Shown in pieces: positions 16,651-24,352 of a DNA stretch of 64,000 nucleotides. Origin of the DNA: Candidatus Delongbacteria bacterium (GTDB lineage Bacteria > CAIWAD01); NCBI GenBank assembly GCA_041675285.1, contig JBAYTZ010000003.1, positions 124,001 through 188,000 on the forward strand, in the 5' to 3' direction. Made by a program: the position numbers and the translations under genes. Position 1 is the first letter of the stretch. Every line of letters begins with the position of its first letter. The notes beneath the pieces were generated by a model. That model saw nothing but the letters and a program-made list of their open reading frames with translations, made no database searches and was not told the origin of the DNA.

Positions 16651-16803
16651 ATGAAAGATCTCCTGCAGATCCTGGCCTTCGTGGGCGTGTGGATCCTTCT
16701 CCAGCGGGTCATCCTGCCCCGCCTGGGCATCGGGACGTGAATGTCCGGCCCGGCGGGCGGGTCCTGCCAAGTGAATCCCAAGGATGAGGCCAAGGACAAG
16801 TGA
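16651..16803 (+). CDS. Small membrane peptide with in-frame UGA; possible selenoprotein
   Basis: The ATG at 16651 is preceded by GGAAGGGG at ideal spacing. Read normally it encodes 29 residues: MKDLL, then one helix (QILAFVGVWILLQRVILP), then RLGIGT and TGA at 16738. The same frame continues past that TGA with high-GC codons (MSGPAGGSCQVNPKDEAKDK) to a second TGA at 16801-16803, six bases before the terminator. Decoding the first UGA as selenocysteine gives a 50-residue protein with U30 and Cys39 after a membrane anchor. A GGCCCG / CGGGTCC stem with a GCGGG loop starts 6 bases after the UGA, where a bacterial SECIS would lie. The short form is real in either case; readthrough is a hypothesis. 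An in-frame ATG at 16612 lacks a ribosome site. Confidence 0.55.
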
Positions 16804-16808
16804 AACCG

Positions 16809-16840
16809 GCCCCCGCGACTACCAGCGGGGGCTTTTCTTT
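16809..16840 (+). terminator. Rho-independent terminator of the RND operon
   Basis: Perfect 8-bp stem GCCCCCGC / GCGGGGGC (16809-16816 and 16825-16832) around an 8-base loop, followed by TTTTCTTTT. It closes the seven-gene operon that starts at 9742. Confidence 0.92.
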
Positions 16841-16959
16841 TGGGTGCGCCGTCAGGCGGGCTGACCGACGTCCACCCCGTCCCAGACAAGGGGCCGGCGA
16901 AAGCGTGGCCCGCTGCCTACCTTGTGTGGGAGTTCAGCTAGCGGCAAGGAACACAAGGC

Positions 16960-18531
16960 ATGAAGCGTGGTGACTGGATTCTCGGAGTGGGCGCGGTGCT
17001 GCTGCTGCTCTGGCTGGCCGCGGGCGCCGGACGGCCCTGGTGCCTGGACGACGGCCTGCGGCTGCTGGCGGCCTCCGGCCCGGAGCTGGGTCGCGTGGCC
17101 GAGCTGGACGCGGTGCTGAACACGGGTGCCGTGCAGCCTTCCTCTCCGCTCAAGGCGCCGCTCTACCCCGTGCTGGAGCCCTTCGTCCAGTGGCGCGGGC
17201 AGGGGCCGCTGTTGGTCTTTCCGCCCCTCTACCTGGCCCTGCTCTGGCTGTTCAGCCGGCTGGGGGAGCTGGGTCCCGCCCTGCTGGCCTTGCTCTCGGC
17301 CCTGGGATTGGCCTGGGCCGCGCAGCGCCTCGCGCAGGCCACGGCGCCGGACGGGAGCGCCTCCGCCGGACGCAACCCGTGGCTGACGGCCCTGCTGGCC
17401 TCGCCCGTACTCTTCTATCTGGGCACTTCCTGGGAGTTCACCCTGGCCAGCCTGCTGGTCCTGCTGCTCCTGCGGGAACGGCGCCGGCCCTGGCCCCGCT
17501 GGGTCTCACTGGCCTACGGCCTGCTGCCCTGGCTGCGGCCGGAGCTGCTGCTGATCTGGGCCGGCGGGCTGTTCCTGCTCCGCGGCTGGACGCGCCGGCT
17601 GCTCTCCCTGGCGGGCTGCGCCGCGGGGCTGCTGATGCATCACGCCCTGACGGGCAGCTGGCTCTGGCTGCAAGTGCGCGCCAACTTCGCCGCTGGCGGC
17701 TGGCACCCGTTGCAGAACCTGGCCTCCTTCCTGCTGCCGCTCCCGGGCGGCGTCTGGGCCTGGCTGGGCGTGGGCCTGCTGCTCGGCCTGGCGGCCGCCC
17801 GGCGCTGGCCGCGCCTGGAGCTGCCCGCCCTGCTGGCCTGGCTGGGCGCGGGCCTCGCCTTCACCTTCCAGCAGGCCACGGCCGGCGACCAGCTCCTGCC
17901 CAGCTGGGGACTGCTGCTGGCCGCGCCGCTGGCCGTGGCCGCGCTGCTGCGGGCCCTCCGCCCGGACTGGCGCCGGGGCCTCGAGCCGGAGCTGGCGCTG
18001 CTGGCCGGCTTCCTGCTGGTCGTCGTCCTGCTCAGTCCGGTCAACCAGGGCTTCCACTGGGGACCACGCCTGCTCCTGCCGGCCGTGCTCCCGCTGGGGC
18101 TGTGGTTTCTGCAGCGCGAGCCCGTCGGCTGGCCGCGCCGCCTGCTGCTGGGACTGGGATTGGGCGCGCAGCTCGCGGCGCTGCTGCTGCTGGCCGGGCG
18201 GCGGGACCTGGTGCAGCGCCAGGACCAGCAGTTGATGGTGCTGCGGGCGCCCGTGCTGGCCACCACGGAGCCCTATCTGCTGGGCGACCACCCCTGGCTG
18301 GCCCGCGAGCGCACCCTCTACCGACCCTTCGGCGAGAAGGCGGCCCGGACCATGCTCCAGGAGCTGCGCGCCCAGGGCGTGCGCGAACTGGACCTGGCCG
18401 TGCGGCCCGGCCATCCGCTGCCCATTCTGCTGGTGCGCCATCTGGGACTGGTGCCGCGGGCGGCCCCGCTGGAGGTGGCGGGTTCCCGGCTGGGCTCGGC
18501 GCTGGTCCTGCACCAGTTGCGCCTGCCCTGA
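16960..18531 (+). CDS. Polytopic membrane protein, possibly a GT-C type glycosyltransferase
   Basis: 523 residues with roughly ten or more hydrophobic segments rich in Leu/Ala/Trp and a 130-residue soluble C-terminal tail. An acidic pair in the first extracytoplasmic loop (PWCLDDGLRL) and the overall plan resemble GT-C mannosyl/arabinosyltransferase-like proteins, but I cannot find a decisive motif. An AAGGAA ribosome site precedes the ATG. It is monocistronic between two terminators. Function is unassigned. Confidence 0.7.
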   Translation: MKRGDWILGVGAVLLLLWLAAGAGRPWCLDDGLRLLAASGPELGRVAELDAVLNTGAVQPSSPLKAPLYPVLEPFVQWRGQGPLLVFPPLYLALLWLFSRLGELGPALLALLSALGLAWAAQRLAQATAPDGSASAGRNPWLTALLASPVLFYLGTSWEFTLASLLVLLLLRERRRPWPRWVSLAYGLLPWLRPELLLIWAGGLFLLRGWTRRLLSLAGCAAGLLMHHALTGSWLWLQVRANFAAGGWHPLQNLASFLLPLPGGVWAWLGVGLLLGLAAARRWPRLELPALLAWLGAGLAFTFQQATAGDQLLPSWGLLLAAPLAVAALLRALRPDWRRGLEPELALLAGFLLVVVLLSPVNQGFHWGPRLLLPAVLPLGLWFLQREPVGWPRRLLLGLGLGAQLAALLLLAGRRDLVQRQDQQLMVLRAPVLATTEPYLLGDHPWLARERTLYRPFGEKAARTMLQELRAQGVRELDLAVRPGHPLPILLVRHLGLVPRAAPLEVAGSRLGSALVLHQLRLP

Positions 18532-18552
18532 GGCCCCCGGGTTCGTGAGACA

Positions 18553-18585
18553 AAAGCCCCCCGCGGCCAGTCCGCGGGGGGCTTT
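18553..18585. terminator. Bidirectional terminator
   Basis: AAAGCCCCCCGCGG (18553-18566) pairs perfectly with CCGCGGGGGGCTTT (18572-18585) around CCAGT. The T-run on one strand and A-run on the other let it serve both converging genes (16960 plus, 18613 minus). Confidence 0.9.
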
Positions 18586-18612
18586 CTCGTGTCCGATTCG
18601 CCGGGTCGCGAC

Positions 18613-20145
18613 TTACTTCAGCAGGACCATCTTGCGGGTCTGGCTGCCGAACTCGCTCTGCAGCGTGTAGAGGTAGACGCCGCTGGCCAGGTTGGAGCCG
18701 TCGAAGGTGACGCTGTTCTGACCGCGGGGCGCCAGGCCCAGGTCGACACTCTGCACCAGCGCGCCGGTCAGGGTGTGGACCAGCAGCGTGGCCGCGCCCG
18801 TCTCAGGCATGCTGAAGGAGATGGTCGTGGCCGGGTTGAAGGGGTTGGGCGTGTTCTGCGCCAGGGCGAAGCCCGCCGGGGTCTCGTCCGCGCCCACGTC
18901 GCAACGCTCCCACAGCTTGGTGGCGCGGTTGCTCAGCTCCCACTCATTGGCGCTGTTGAGGAAGTTGCCGACGATGACGTCCGTGCCTTCGACACAGCTG
19001 GTGTAGGTCAGGGAAATCTGGCCCGCGCCGTCGGTCAGGCCCTGGTAGGAGGCGGGGGCGCCGGGACCGGACACCACCCAGATGGCCGCCGGCGTGTTCG
19101 CCACGGCCTCGCCGTTGTCGTTCTGGACGGTCAGGGTGACGGTGTGCGGCTCGCACAGGCAGTTGACGGCCTGGGCCGGCGTCAGCACGGCGCCTTCGTC
19201 CACCACCGCGGCGAAGTCCAGCAGCAGGTGGGAGACGAAGATGTTGTCCGTCAGGTCGGGGTTGACCGTGTTCACGATGACCTGCGTGTCGCCGTCAACC
19301 ACGAAGCCGGCGATGTCGTAGAGCTCGTCGTCGTAGAAAGTGGCCTCGCCCACGCAGGCGAAGTTCGGATCGGCCGGATTGCTGCGGCTGTCGCCGATGC
19401 CGCCCACCGTCATCAGCGCGCCGTCGGCGTAGTCGCCGTCGTCGTTGCCGCCGGCGGAGGAGGTCAGGCGCAGGCCGTTGACGTCCACGAAGCTGGTCTG
19501 GCAGCTATTGGCCTGGTAGCTGTAGCTGATGGCCAGGCCCATCTCGATCACCGTGTTGGCGTCCACGTCCACGGGCTGGCCGAAGCCGATGTTGAACTGG
19601 TCGCCGCCGGAGGCCTGCGCACCGAAGGCGATCACGGCCGTGCGCGTGATGGCGGTGGCCGGATCGTCGAAGATCACGTAGAGGGCCACGCCGTCGATGG
19701 CGTAGGTGTCACACTCGCCCAGCTCCAGATCGATGATGCCCGCCGCCTCCGGATTCACCGACGCGGCGACGATGCCCGTGACGTCGCTCCAGAAATTCTG
19801 GAAGGGATAGGGCGTGGAGGCGTAGGCGCTCCAGTTGACGGCCGAGCCTTCCAGCGTGACACAGCCGTCGGGGATGATGTAACCCCAACCGCCCGTGCTG
19901 GCGGCCGCCAGATAGGCCCCGCGCACGGTGGCGCCGGCGCTGGGCTTGTCCACCTGGATCAGGCCGGAGGAGGCCATGGTGCCCAGTCCGTCGGAGGAGA
20001 GGGTGATCTGTCCGGTTTCGGTGATGACCACCGTGCTGAGATCGCGGTCCGCGCCGGCCTGGGCGGTGCCGCTGGTTCCGGGCACGGTGGCCTGGGCGAC
20101 CAGGGTCGTCGTCAGGGCCAGAGCTAAAGTCAACGTCGTCCTCAT
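18613..20145 (-). CDS. Exported protein with T9SS/FlgD-like C-terminal sorting domain
   Basis: 510 residues. An AAGGAG site precedes the ATG, and a signal peptide (TLTLALALTTTLVAQA) begins it. A large beta-rich N-terminal part (GYIIPDGCVTLEGSAVNWSA... AIDGVALYVIFDDPA) resembles DUF3344-like surface modules. An Ig-like (Big_1) domain follows (HTVTLTVQNDNGEAVANTPA to SLTYTSCVEG). The last ~80 residues are a Por-secretion/FlgD-like domain: NTPNPFNPATTISFSMPETG, then GVYLYTLQSEFGSQTRKMVLLK. Such tails direct export and surface attachment through T9SS in Bacteroidota and related FCB lineages; no T9SS component is in this window. Confidence 0.82.
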   Translation of the reverse strand: MRTTLTLALALTTTLVAQATVPGTSGTAQAGADRDLSTVVITETGQITLSSDGLGTMASSGLIQVDKPSAGATVRGAYLAAASTGGWGYIIPDGCVTLEGSAVNWSAYASTPYPFQNFWSDVTGIVAASVNPEAAGIIDLELGECDTYAIDGVALYVIFDDPATAITRTAVIAFGAQASGGDQFNIGFGQPVDVDANTVIEMGLAISYSYQANSCQTSFVDVNGLRLTSSAGGNDDGDYADGALMTVGGIGDSRSNPADPNFACVGEATFYDDELYDIAGFVVDGDTQVIVNTVNPDLTDNIFVSHLLLDFAAVVDEGAVLTPAQAVNCLCEPHTVTLTVQNDNGEAVANTPAAIWVVSGPGAPASYQGLTDGAGQISLTYTSCVEGTDVIVGNFLNSANEWELSNRATKLWERCDVGADETPAGFALAQNTPNPFNPATTISFSMPETGAATLLVHTLTGALVQSVDLGLAPRGQNSVTFDGSNLASGVYLYTLQSEFGSQTRKMVLLK

Positions 20146-20331
20146 GGAGAGGCTCCTTTCTTGGGTTGTCGGCCCGGGACGAAACAGGCACAGCCCGTCG
20201 TCCGGGGTTCGACCGCGCGTGACAAATGTGTGTTCGTGGTAAGCTGTGCCAGACGGCTGCTTCTCGACTGGGTCCGCACATGCACGGTTCGTGCCAAGAG
20301 GCGGACTAGGTCGGGATGATTAGCGAACCAA

Positions 20332-20367
20332 TTACAAAACAAGGGGATCGCCCTGGACGACCCCCTT
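20332..20367 (-). terminator. Terminator for the acr3 operon
   Basis: On the minus strand AAGGGGGTCG pairs with CGATCCCCTT around a 7-base loop (one mismatch), followed by GTTTTGTAA. It lies 66 bp past the acr3 stop. The remaining space up to 20145 holds no gene, only the leader of the sorting-domain protein. Confidence 0.6.
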
Positions 20368-20432
20368 GACTGAACCTGTTTTATGCCCGGACCGTGTTCG
20401 CTCTGTTCAACTTTGGACAGTCCGACCGCAGG

Positions 20433-21620
20433 CTACGCCCGGGCGAACCAGGGCGCGCTGCGCTTGCAGACCTCCACCAGCAGGAGCATGACGGGCACCT
20501 CGATCAGCACGCCCACCACGGTGGCCAGCGCGGCGCCCGAGGAGAGGCCGAAGAGCATCACGGCGGTGGCGATGGCCACCTCGAAGTGGTTGCTGGCGCC
20601 GATGAGCGCCGCCGGGGCGGCGTCCGCGTAGGGCAGCCGCAGCCAGCGGGCCAGCCCATAGCCCAGCGCGAAGATCAGCACGGTCTGCAGGAACAGTGGC
20701 ACGGCGATCCAGAGGATGGTGAGCGGGTGGGCGGCGATCACCTCGCCCTTGAAGGAAAACAACAGCACCAGCGTGGCCAGCAGGGCCGTGATGGTGACAG
20801 GGGTCAGGAAGGGCAGGAAGCGCTGCTGGAACCAGGCCTCGCCCTTGGCCGCCAGGATCCAGCGCCGCGAGAGCCAGCCCGCCGCCAGGGGCAGCGCCAC
20901 GTAGACCAGAATGGAGAGCAGCAGGGCCTGCCAGGGCACGGGCAGCCGGCCCACGCCCAGCAGGAAGCCGCCCAGCGCGCCGTAGAGCACGAGCATGGTC
21001 AGCGAATTCACGGCCACCATCACCAGGGTCAGGCCGTCGTTGCCGCGGGCCAGGTAGCCCCAGACCAGCACCATGGCCGTGCAGGGCGCCACGCCCAGCA
21101 AAATGGCCCCGGCCAGGTAGCTGCGCCAGAGCGGGATCTCCAGCATCTTCAGCCCCTCGTGCAGCACCACGCGCCCGGCGCCGTGCAGGGCGCCCACAGG
21201 CAGATCCAGCCCCAGGGGCAGCTTGACCAGGTCGGTAGCCTCGGCGCCGATGTAGCCGCGGAACAGCACGCCCAGGAAGAGGCTGGCGATGGCCGTCATG
21301 GTGAAGGGCTTGACGGCCCAGTTGACGAACAGCGTGAGCAGGACGGGCTTGGTGCTGCGACCGGCCTTTAGCACGGCGCCGAAGTCGATCTTCACCATGA
21401 TCGGGTACATCATCAGGAAGAGGCAGATGGCGATGGGCACCGAGATCACCGGCGCTCCGCCCACCGAGATGGACAGGCTGTCCAGGCTGCGCGCCAGGTC
21501 CGGTGCGGCCTTGCCCAACAGGATGCCCGCAGCGATGCAGAGCAGGACCCAGAGGGTCAGCCAGCGCTCGAACAGGCTGCTCATGTGGCGGGACTCCGTC
21601 GGGAGCACGGTCTTGGTCAT
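20433..21620 (-). CDS. acr3: ACR3-family arsenite efflux permease
   Basis: The ATG at 21620 with AGGAGA seven bases upstream gives 395 residues. Ten hydrophobic helices are apparent. Family landmarks are FLMMYPIMVKIDFGAVLKAG, the TM4 motif GVAPCTAMVLVW with the essential cysteine, and SNHFEVAIATAVMLFGL. Known ACR3 proteins extrude As(III) driven by the proton gradient. It is the last gene of the arsR-arsC-arsM-acr3 operon, 35 bp after arsM. Confidence 0.95.
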   Translation of the reverse strand: MTKTVLPTESRHMSSLFERWLTLWVLLCIAAGILLGKAAPDLARSLDSLSISVGGAPVISVPIAICLFLMMYPIMVKIDFGAVLKAGRSTKPVLLTLFVNWAVKPFTMTAIASLFLGVLFRGYIGAEATDLVKLPLGLDLPVGALHGAGRVVLHEGLKMLEIPLWRSYLAGAILLGVAPCTAMVLVWGYLARGNDGLTLVMVAVNSLTMLVLYGALGGFLLGVGRLPVPWQALLLSILVYVALPLAAGWLSRRWILAAKGEAWFQQRFLPFLTPVTITALLATLVLLFSFKGEVIAAHPLTILWIAVPLFLQTVLIFALGYGLARWLRLPYADAAPAALIGASNHFEVAIATAVMLFGLSSGAALATVVGVLIEVPVMLLLVEVCKRSAPWFARA

Positions 21621-21655
21621 GGTCGATTCTCCTGCGTGAGACAAGCGCTGCGGGA

Positions 21656-22447
21656 CTACTGGCGCCGGGCCTCGATGGTGGCCGATGCGACGTAGGCCTC
21701 GGCCCCGCTGCCCGGGAACCACTCCTGGATGAAGGCACGGCTCTCCTCCTTCACCCGGACCTGCACGTCGCGGAAGCCCACCGCACGCAGCAACTCCTCC
21801 ACTTCCCCCACCTGCGCCGCGCCCGCCACGCAGCCGCCGTAGGCGTCCAGGTCGTGCCGCAGGGCCTCGGGCAGGGCCTGCAGCGCCACCACGTCGGAGA
21901 TCGCCAGCCGGCCGCCGGGCTTCAGCACGCGGTGGGCCTCGCGGAAGACCTGGCCCTTGTCCGGCGAGAGGTTGATCACGCAATTGGAGAGGATCACGTC
22001 CACACTGCCGTCGGCCACGGGCAGGTGCTCGATCTCGCCCAGGCGGAAGTCCACGTTGGCGTAGCCGCCCTCTTCCGCGTTGGCCCGCGCCCGGCTGAGC
22101 ATGTCCGGTGTCATGTCCACGCCGATCACCCTGCCCTCCGCCCCCACTTGGCGCGCCGCCAGGAAGCAGTCGAAACCCGCGCCGCTGCCCAGGTCGAGCA
22201 CGGTCTCGCCCGGCTGGAGCGCGGCGATGGCCTGCGGGTTGCCGCAGCCCAGCCCCAGGTTGGAGCCCGCGGGCACGGCCTCCAGCTCGGCGCTGGAGTA
22301 GCCCAAGTGGGCGCTGGTGGCGGCCATTTCGTCGACACTGCAACAGGAGCTGCCTCCGCCGCAGCAGGAGCCGCCCTGCAGCGTGGCGATCTTCGCGTAG
22401 CGCTCGCGCACGGCGCCGCGCACCTGGTCCTCGTTCATGTCCTTCAT
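21656..22447 (-). CDS. arsM: Arsenite S-adenosylmethionine methyltransferase ArsM
   Basis: 263 residues with a GGAGG ribosome site. SAM-binding motif LDLGSGAGFD follows GLGCGNPQAIAALQPGE; conserved As(III)-ligand cysteines are present (Cys68, Cys94, and the YGGCVAG cysteine). The N-terminus carries two extra Cys pairs, GGSCCGGGSSCC (residues 25-36), a metal-binding-looking segment found in several bacterial ArsM proteins. The enzyme methylates arsenite to methylated, partly volatile arsenicals. Context between arsC and acr3 supports the call. Confidence 0.95.
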   Translation of the reverse strand: MKDMNEDQVRGAVRERYAKIATLQGGSCCGGGSSCCSVDEMAATSAHLGYSSAELEAVPAGSNLGLGCGNPQAIAALQPGETVLDLGSGAGFDCFLAARQVGAEGRVIGVDMTPDMLSRARANAEEGGYANVDFRLGEIEHLPVADGSVDVILSNCVINLSPDKGQVFREAHRVLKPGGRLAISDVVALQALPEALRHDLDAYGGCVAGAAQVGEVEELLRAVGFRDVQVRVKEESRAFIQEWFPGSGAEAYVASATIEARRQ

Positions 22448-22519
22448 GCTTCCTCCGAAATGAGTTGACGGGCGCGTCCGGCGCCCCGATTTGGTTGTGT
22501 CACGGCCGGCCGCTCCGGC

Positions 22520-22951
22520 TCACTCTCCCAGCGAGCCCGGCAGCCCGGCCACGAACTCGCGGATCTCGTCCCGCACGCGGCGGTAGACCGCCAGCCGCGC
22601 TTCTTCGTCCGGTAGCTCGGCCGCCAGCCGGGGCGGATCGTCGAAGCCGCGGTGGACCACCCGGGCCGTGCCCGGAAAGAGCGGGCAACTCTCGTGGGCG
22701 TGACCGCAGACGGTCACCACGAGGTCGAAGTCCAGCCCGGGCAGCTGGTCCAGCCGCCGTGAGGGCTGGCCGCCGATGTTCACGCCGGCCTCGGCCATCA
22801 CCCGGACGGCCAGGGGATTCAGCCCGTGGGCCTCGAGACCCGCGGAGCAGACCTCGAACTGATCGGACTTGAGCGCCCGGGCCCAGCCTTCAGCCATCTG
22901 GCTGCGGCAGGAGTTCCCGGTGCAGAGGAAGAGCAGGCGGGTTTTCGTCAT
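22520..22951 (-). CDS. arsC: Arsenate reductase ArsC (thioredoxin-coupled, LMW-PTP fold)
   Basis: The ATG at 22951 sits behind GGGAGA at good spacing; an ATG nine codons earlier overlaps the arsR end. The 143-residue protein has the P-loop CTGNSCRS (nucleophile Cys10, Cys15) and the relay cysteines of the thioredoxin class in VVTVCGHAHESCPLFPG. It reduces arsenate to arsenite, which ACR3 exports or ArsM methylates. Confidence 0.95.
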   Translation of the reverse strand: MTKTRLLFLCTGNSCRSQMAEGWARALKSDQFEVCSAGLEAHGLNPLAVRVMAEAGVNIGGQPSRRLDQLPGLDFDLVVTVCGHAHESCPLFPGTARVVHRGFDDPPRLAAELPDEEARLAVYRRVRDEIREFVAGLPGSLGE

Positions 22952-22974
22952 GGAGTCTCCCGGTTGCGTTTTCA

Positions 22975-23346
22975 TCAACAGCAGCGGACCTGACGCTGGC
23001 GGCTGGAGATCTCCTCCGGTCGGCAGCAGAGGATGGCCGTCAGGCTGGCGCGGTCCGCGGCCAACTCGGCGGATTCCGTCAGGCGGGCGCGCAGCCAGTC
23101 CGCCAGCGGCGAAGCTTCGCGCAGCAGCGCTCCGCGGCGGAAGTAGCTCCAGCGCCCCTGCTTGCGGCCCTCGATCAGGCCCGCTGCGGCCAGCTGGGCC
23201 AGGTGCCGGCTGGTGGTGGCCCCGCTGATCCCCAGCAGGTCGATGAGCTGGCAGGCGCAGAGTTCCTCCGTCTGGAGCAGAGCCGCCAGGATGCGCAGCC
23301 GGTTGCCGTCGGCCAGGGCTTTCAGGATGTCCAGGGTCTGGTTCAT
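22975..23346 (-). CDS. arsR: ArsR-family arsenic-responsive repressor
   Basis: 123 residues. ILKALADGNRLRILAALL leads into ELCACQL (Cys30, Cys32), the arsenite-sensing motif of classical ArsR. The recognition helix follows (GISGATTSRHLAQLAAAGLI). Extra cysteines lie at ILCCRPEE and at the very end (RCC). It is first in the arsRCM-acr3 operon and probably binds the inverted repeat just upstream (23349-23382). Confidence 0.94.
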   Translation of the reverse strand: MNQTLDILKALADGNRLRILAALLQTEELCACQLIDLLGISGATTSRHLAQLAAAGLIEGRKQGRWSYFRRGALLREASPLADWLRARLTESAELAADRASLTAILCCRPEEISSRQRQVRCC

Positions 23347-23348
23347 GG

Positions 23349-23382
23349 TTCGTTTCGTTGATTAGCTAAATGACGAAACGAA
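23349..23382 (-). promoter_or_regulatory. Inverted-repeat operator upstream of arsR (arsCM-acr3 operon)
   Basis: Perfect 10-bp arms TTCGTTTCGT (23349-23358) and ACGAAACGAA (23373-23382) flank a centre containing the smaller palindrome TTAGCTAA. The inner arm ends two bases from the arsR start codon. A TTGACA on the minus strand lies further upstream (near 23404-23409). This has the position and shape of an ArsR/SmtB operator; binding is inferred. Confidence 0.7.
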
Positions 23383-23668
23383 GAAGACGCTTGGAGGCGG
23401 GGTTGTCAAGGGCGGGTGGAAACTTCTTCATGATTTCGCTGGAGGCTCGGTCACAGAGCGAACAACACCTCTGGGCTCTCACCCCCATCCCAACCTTCCC
23501 CTGCAACGCGGGGGAAGGGGCCGCGCAGAGCGGGCTCCCTTTCGAAGGGGCGTCACCTTCCCCCGCAAGGCGGGGGAAGGACGGGATGGGGGTGTCTCTC
23601 TGGTCAGCGATCGAATACCCCGGCGGCCCCATGCAAGAGGCAACCCAGAGCACTTAGGCTTTCCTCGC
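23383..23668. other. Gene-free interval with nested inverted repeat
   Basis: No supportable gene. Bases 23480-23594 form a 115-bp element with 12-bp terminal arms CACCCCCATCCC / GGGATGGGGGTG. Inside are two hairpins, CCTTCCCC...GGGGGAAGG and CCTTCCCCCGC...GCGGGGGAAGG. It is the best-preserved member of the family also seen at 2889-2945 and 9046-9087. Confidence 0.7.
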
Positions 23669-24352
23669 TCAGAGCCAAATGCGGGTGACGGAGAACCACA
23701 GGCCGATCCCGATGAACAGGATGCCCGTGGCCCGGCGCGCCCAGAGTTCGAAGACCGTCACGCGCTGGAAGGCCTGGCCCAGCCGGTTGGCGCCCAGGGC
23801 GATGAGCGTGGCGAAGCCCAGCACGGGCAGGCCCGTGGCCAGTCCGTAGACGGCTGGGAGCAAAAGGCCGGATTCGTGGCGCAGGGCCAGGGGCAGCAGG
23901 CTGCCGAAGAAGAGCGCGGCCGAGGTGGGGCAGAACGAGAGGGCGAAGACCAGGCCCAGCAGGGCGGAGCCCCAGACGCCCATCCGCTGGACGCGCTGTT
24001 GCAGGCCGCTGCCCGCCCGGCCGCCGAAGGCGCCGAAGGTGATCCACTCCAGCAGGACCAGCCCCACCACGATCAGCAGCGGGCCCAGCAGCAGATTGAG
24101 CTGCTTCTGCAGCACCTGGGAGAGGCCCGGCGCGGCCAGCAGACCCTTCACCAGGACGATGCCTAGCGCGGCGTAGGCCACGGTCCGGCCTAGGGCGTAG
24201 AGCAGGCCGGCCAGGAAAGCCCGGCGCGGGTCGCCCAGGTGACGCGCCACGAAGGAGACGGCCGCGACGTTGGTGGCCAGCGGGCAGGGGCTGATGGACG
24301 TGAGCAGGCCCAGCCAGACGGCCGAGCCCAGGGCCAGGGTCAGCGACTCCAT
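23669..24352 (-). CDS. ArsG-family aromatic arsenical efflux permease-like protein
   Basis: The ATG at 24352 overlaps the previous stop (TGATG). The 227-residue protein has six hydrophobic segments and the DsbD/CcdA-like TM1 LLTSISPCPLATNVAAVSF. A second conserved cysteine-proline site, LVFALSFCPTSAALFFGSLL, matches the aminobenzylarsenical efflux permease (ArsG) group rather than thiol reductases. It probably exports organoarsenicals or moves electrons across the membrane for the ArsF-like partner. Last gene of the second arsenic operon. Confidence 0.78.
   Translation of the reverse strand: MESLTLALGSAVWLGLLTSISPCPLATNVAAVSFVARHLGDPRRAFLAGLLYALGRTVAYAALGIVLVKGLLAAPGLSQVLQKQLNLLLGPLLIVVGLVLLEWITFGAFGGRAGSGLQQRVQRMGVWGSALLGLVFALSFCPTSAALFFGSLLPLALRHESGLLLPAVYGLATGLPVLGFATLIALGANRLGQAFQRVTVFELWARRATGILFIGIGLWFSVTRIWL

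Noticed and set aside
23366..23657. 95-codon ORFs on both strands after arsR
   Set aside because: Both read through the CCTTCCCCC inverted repeat, which gives similar peptides in many genomes by chance; not a gene.
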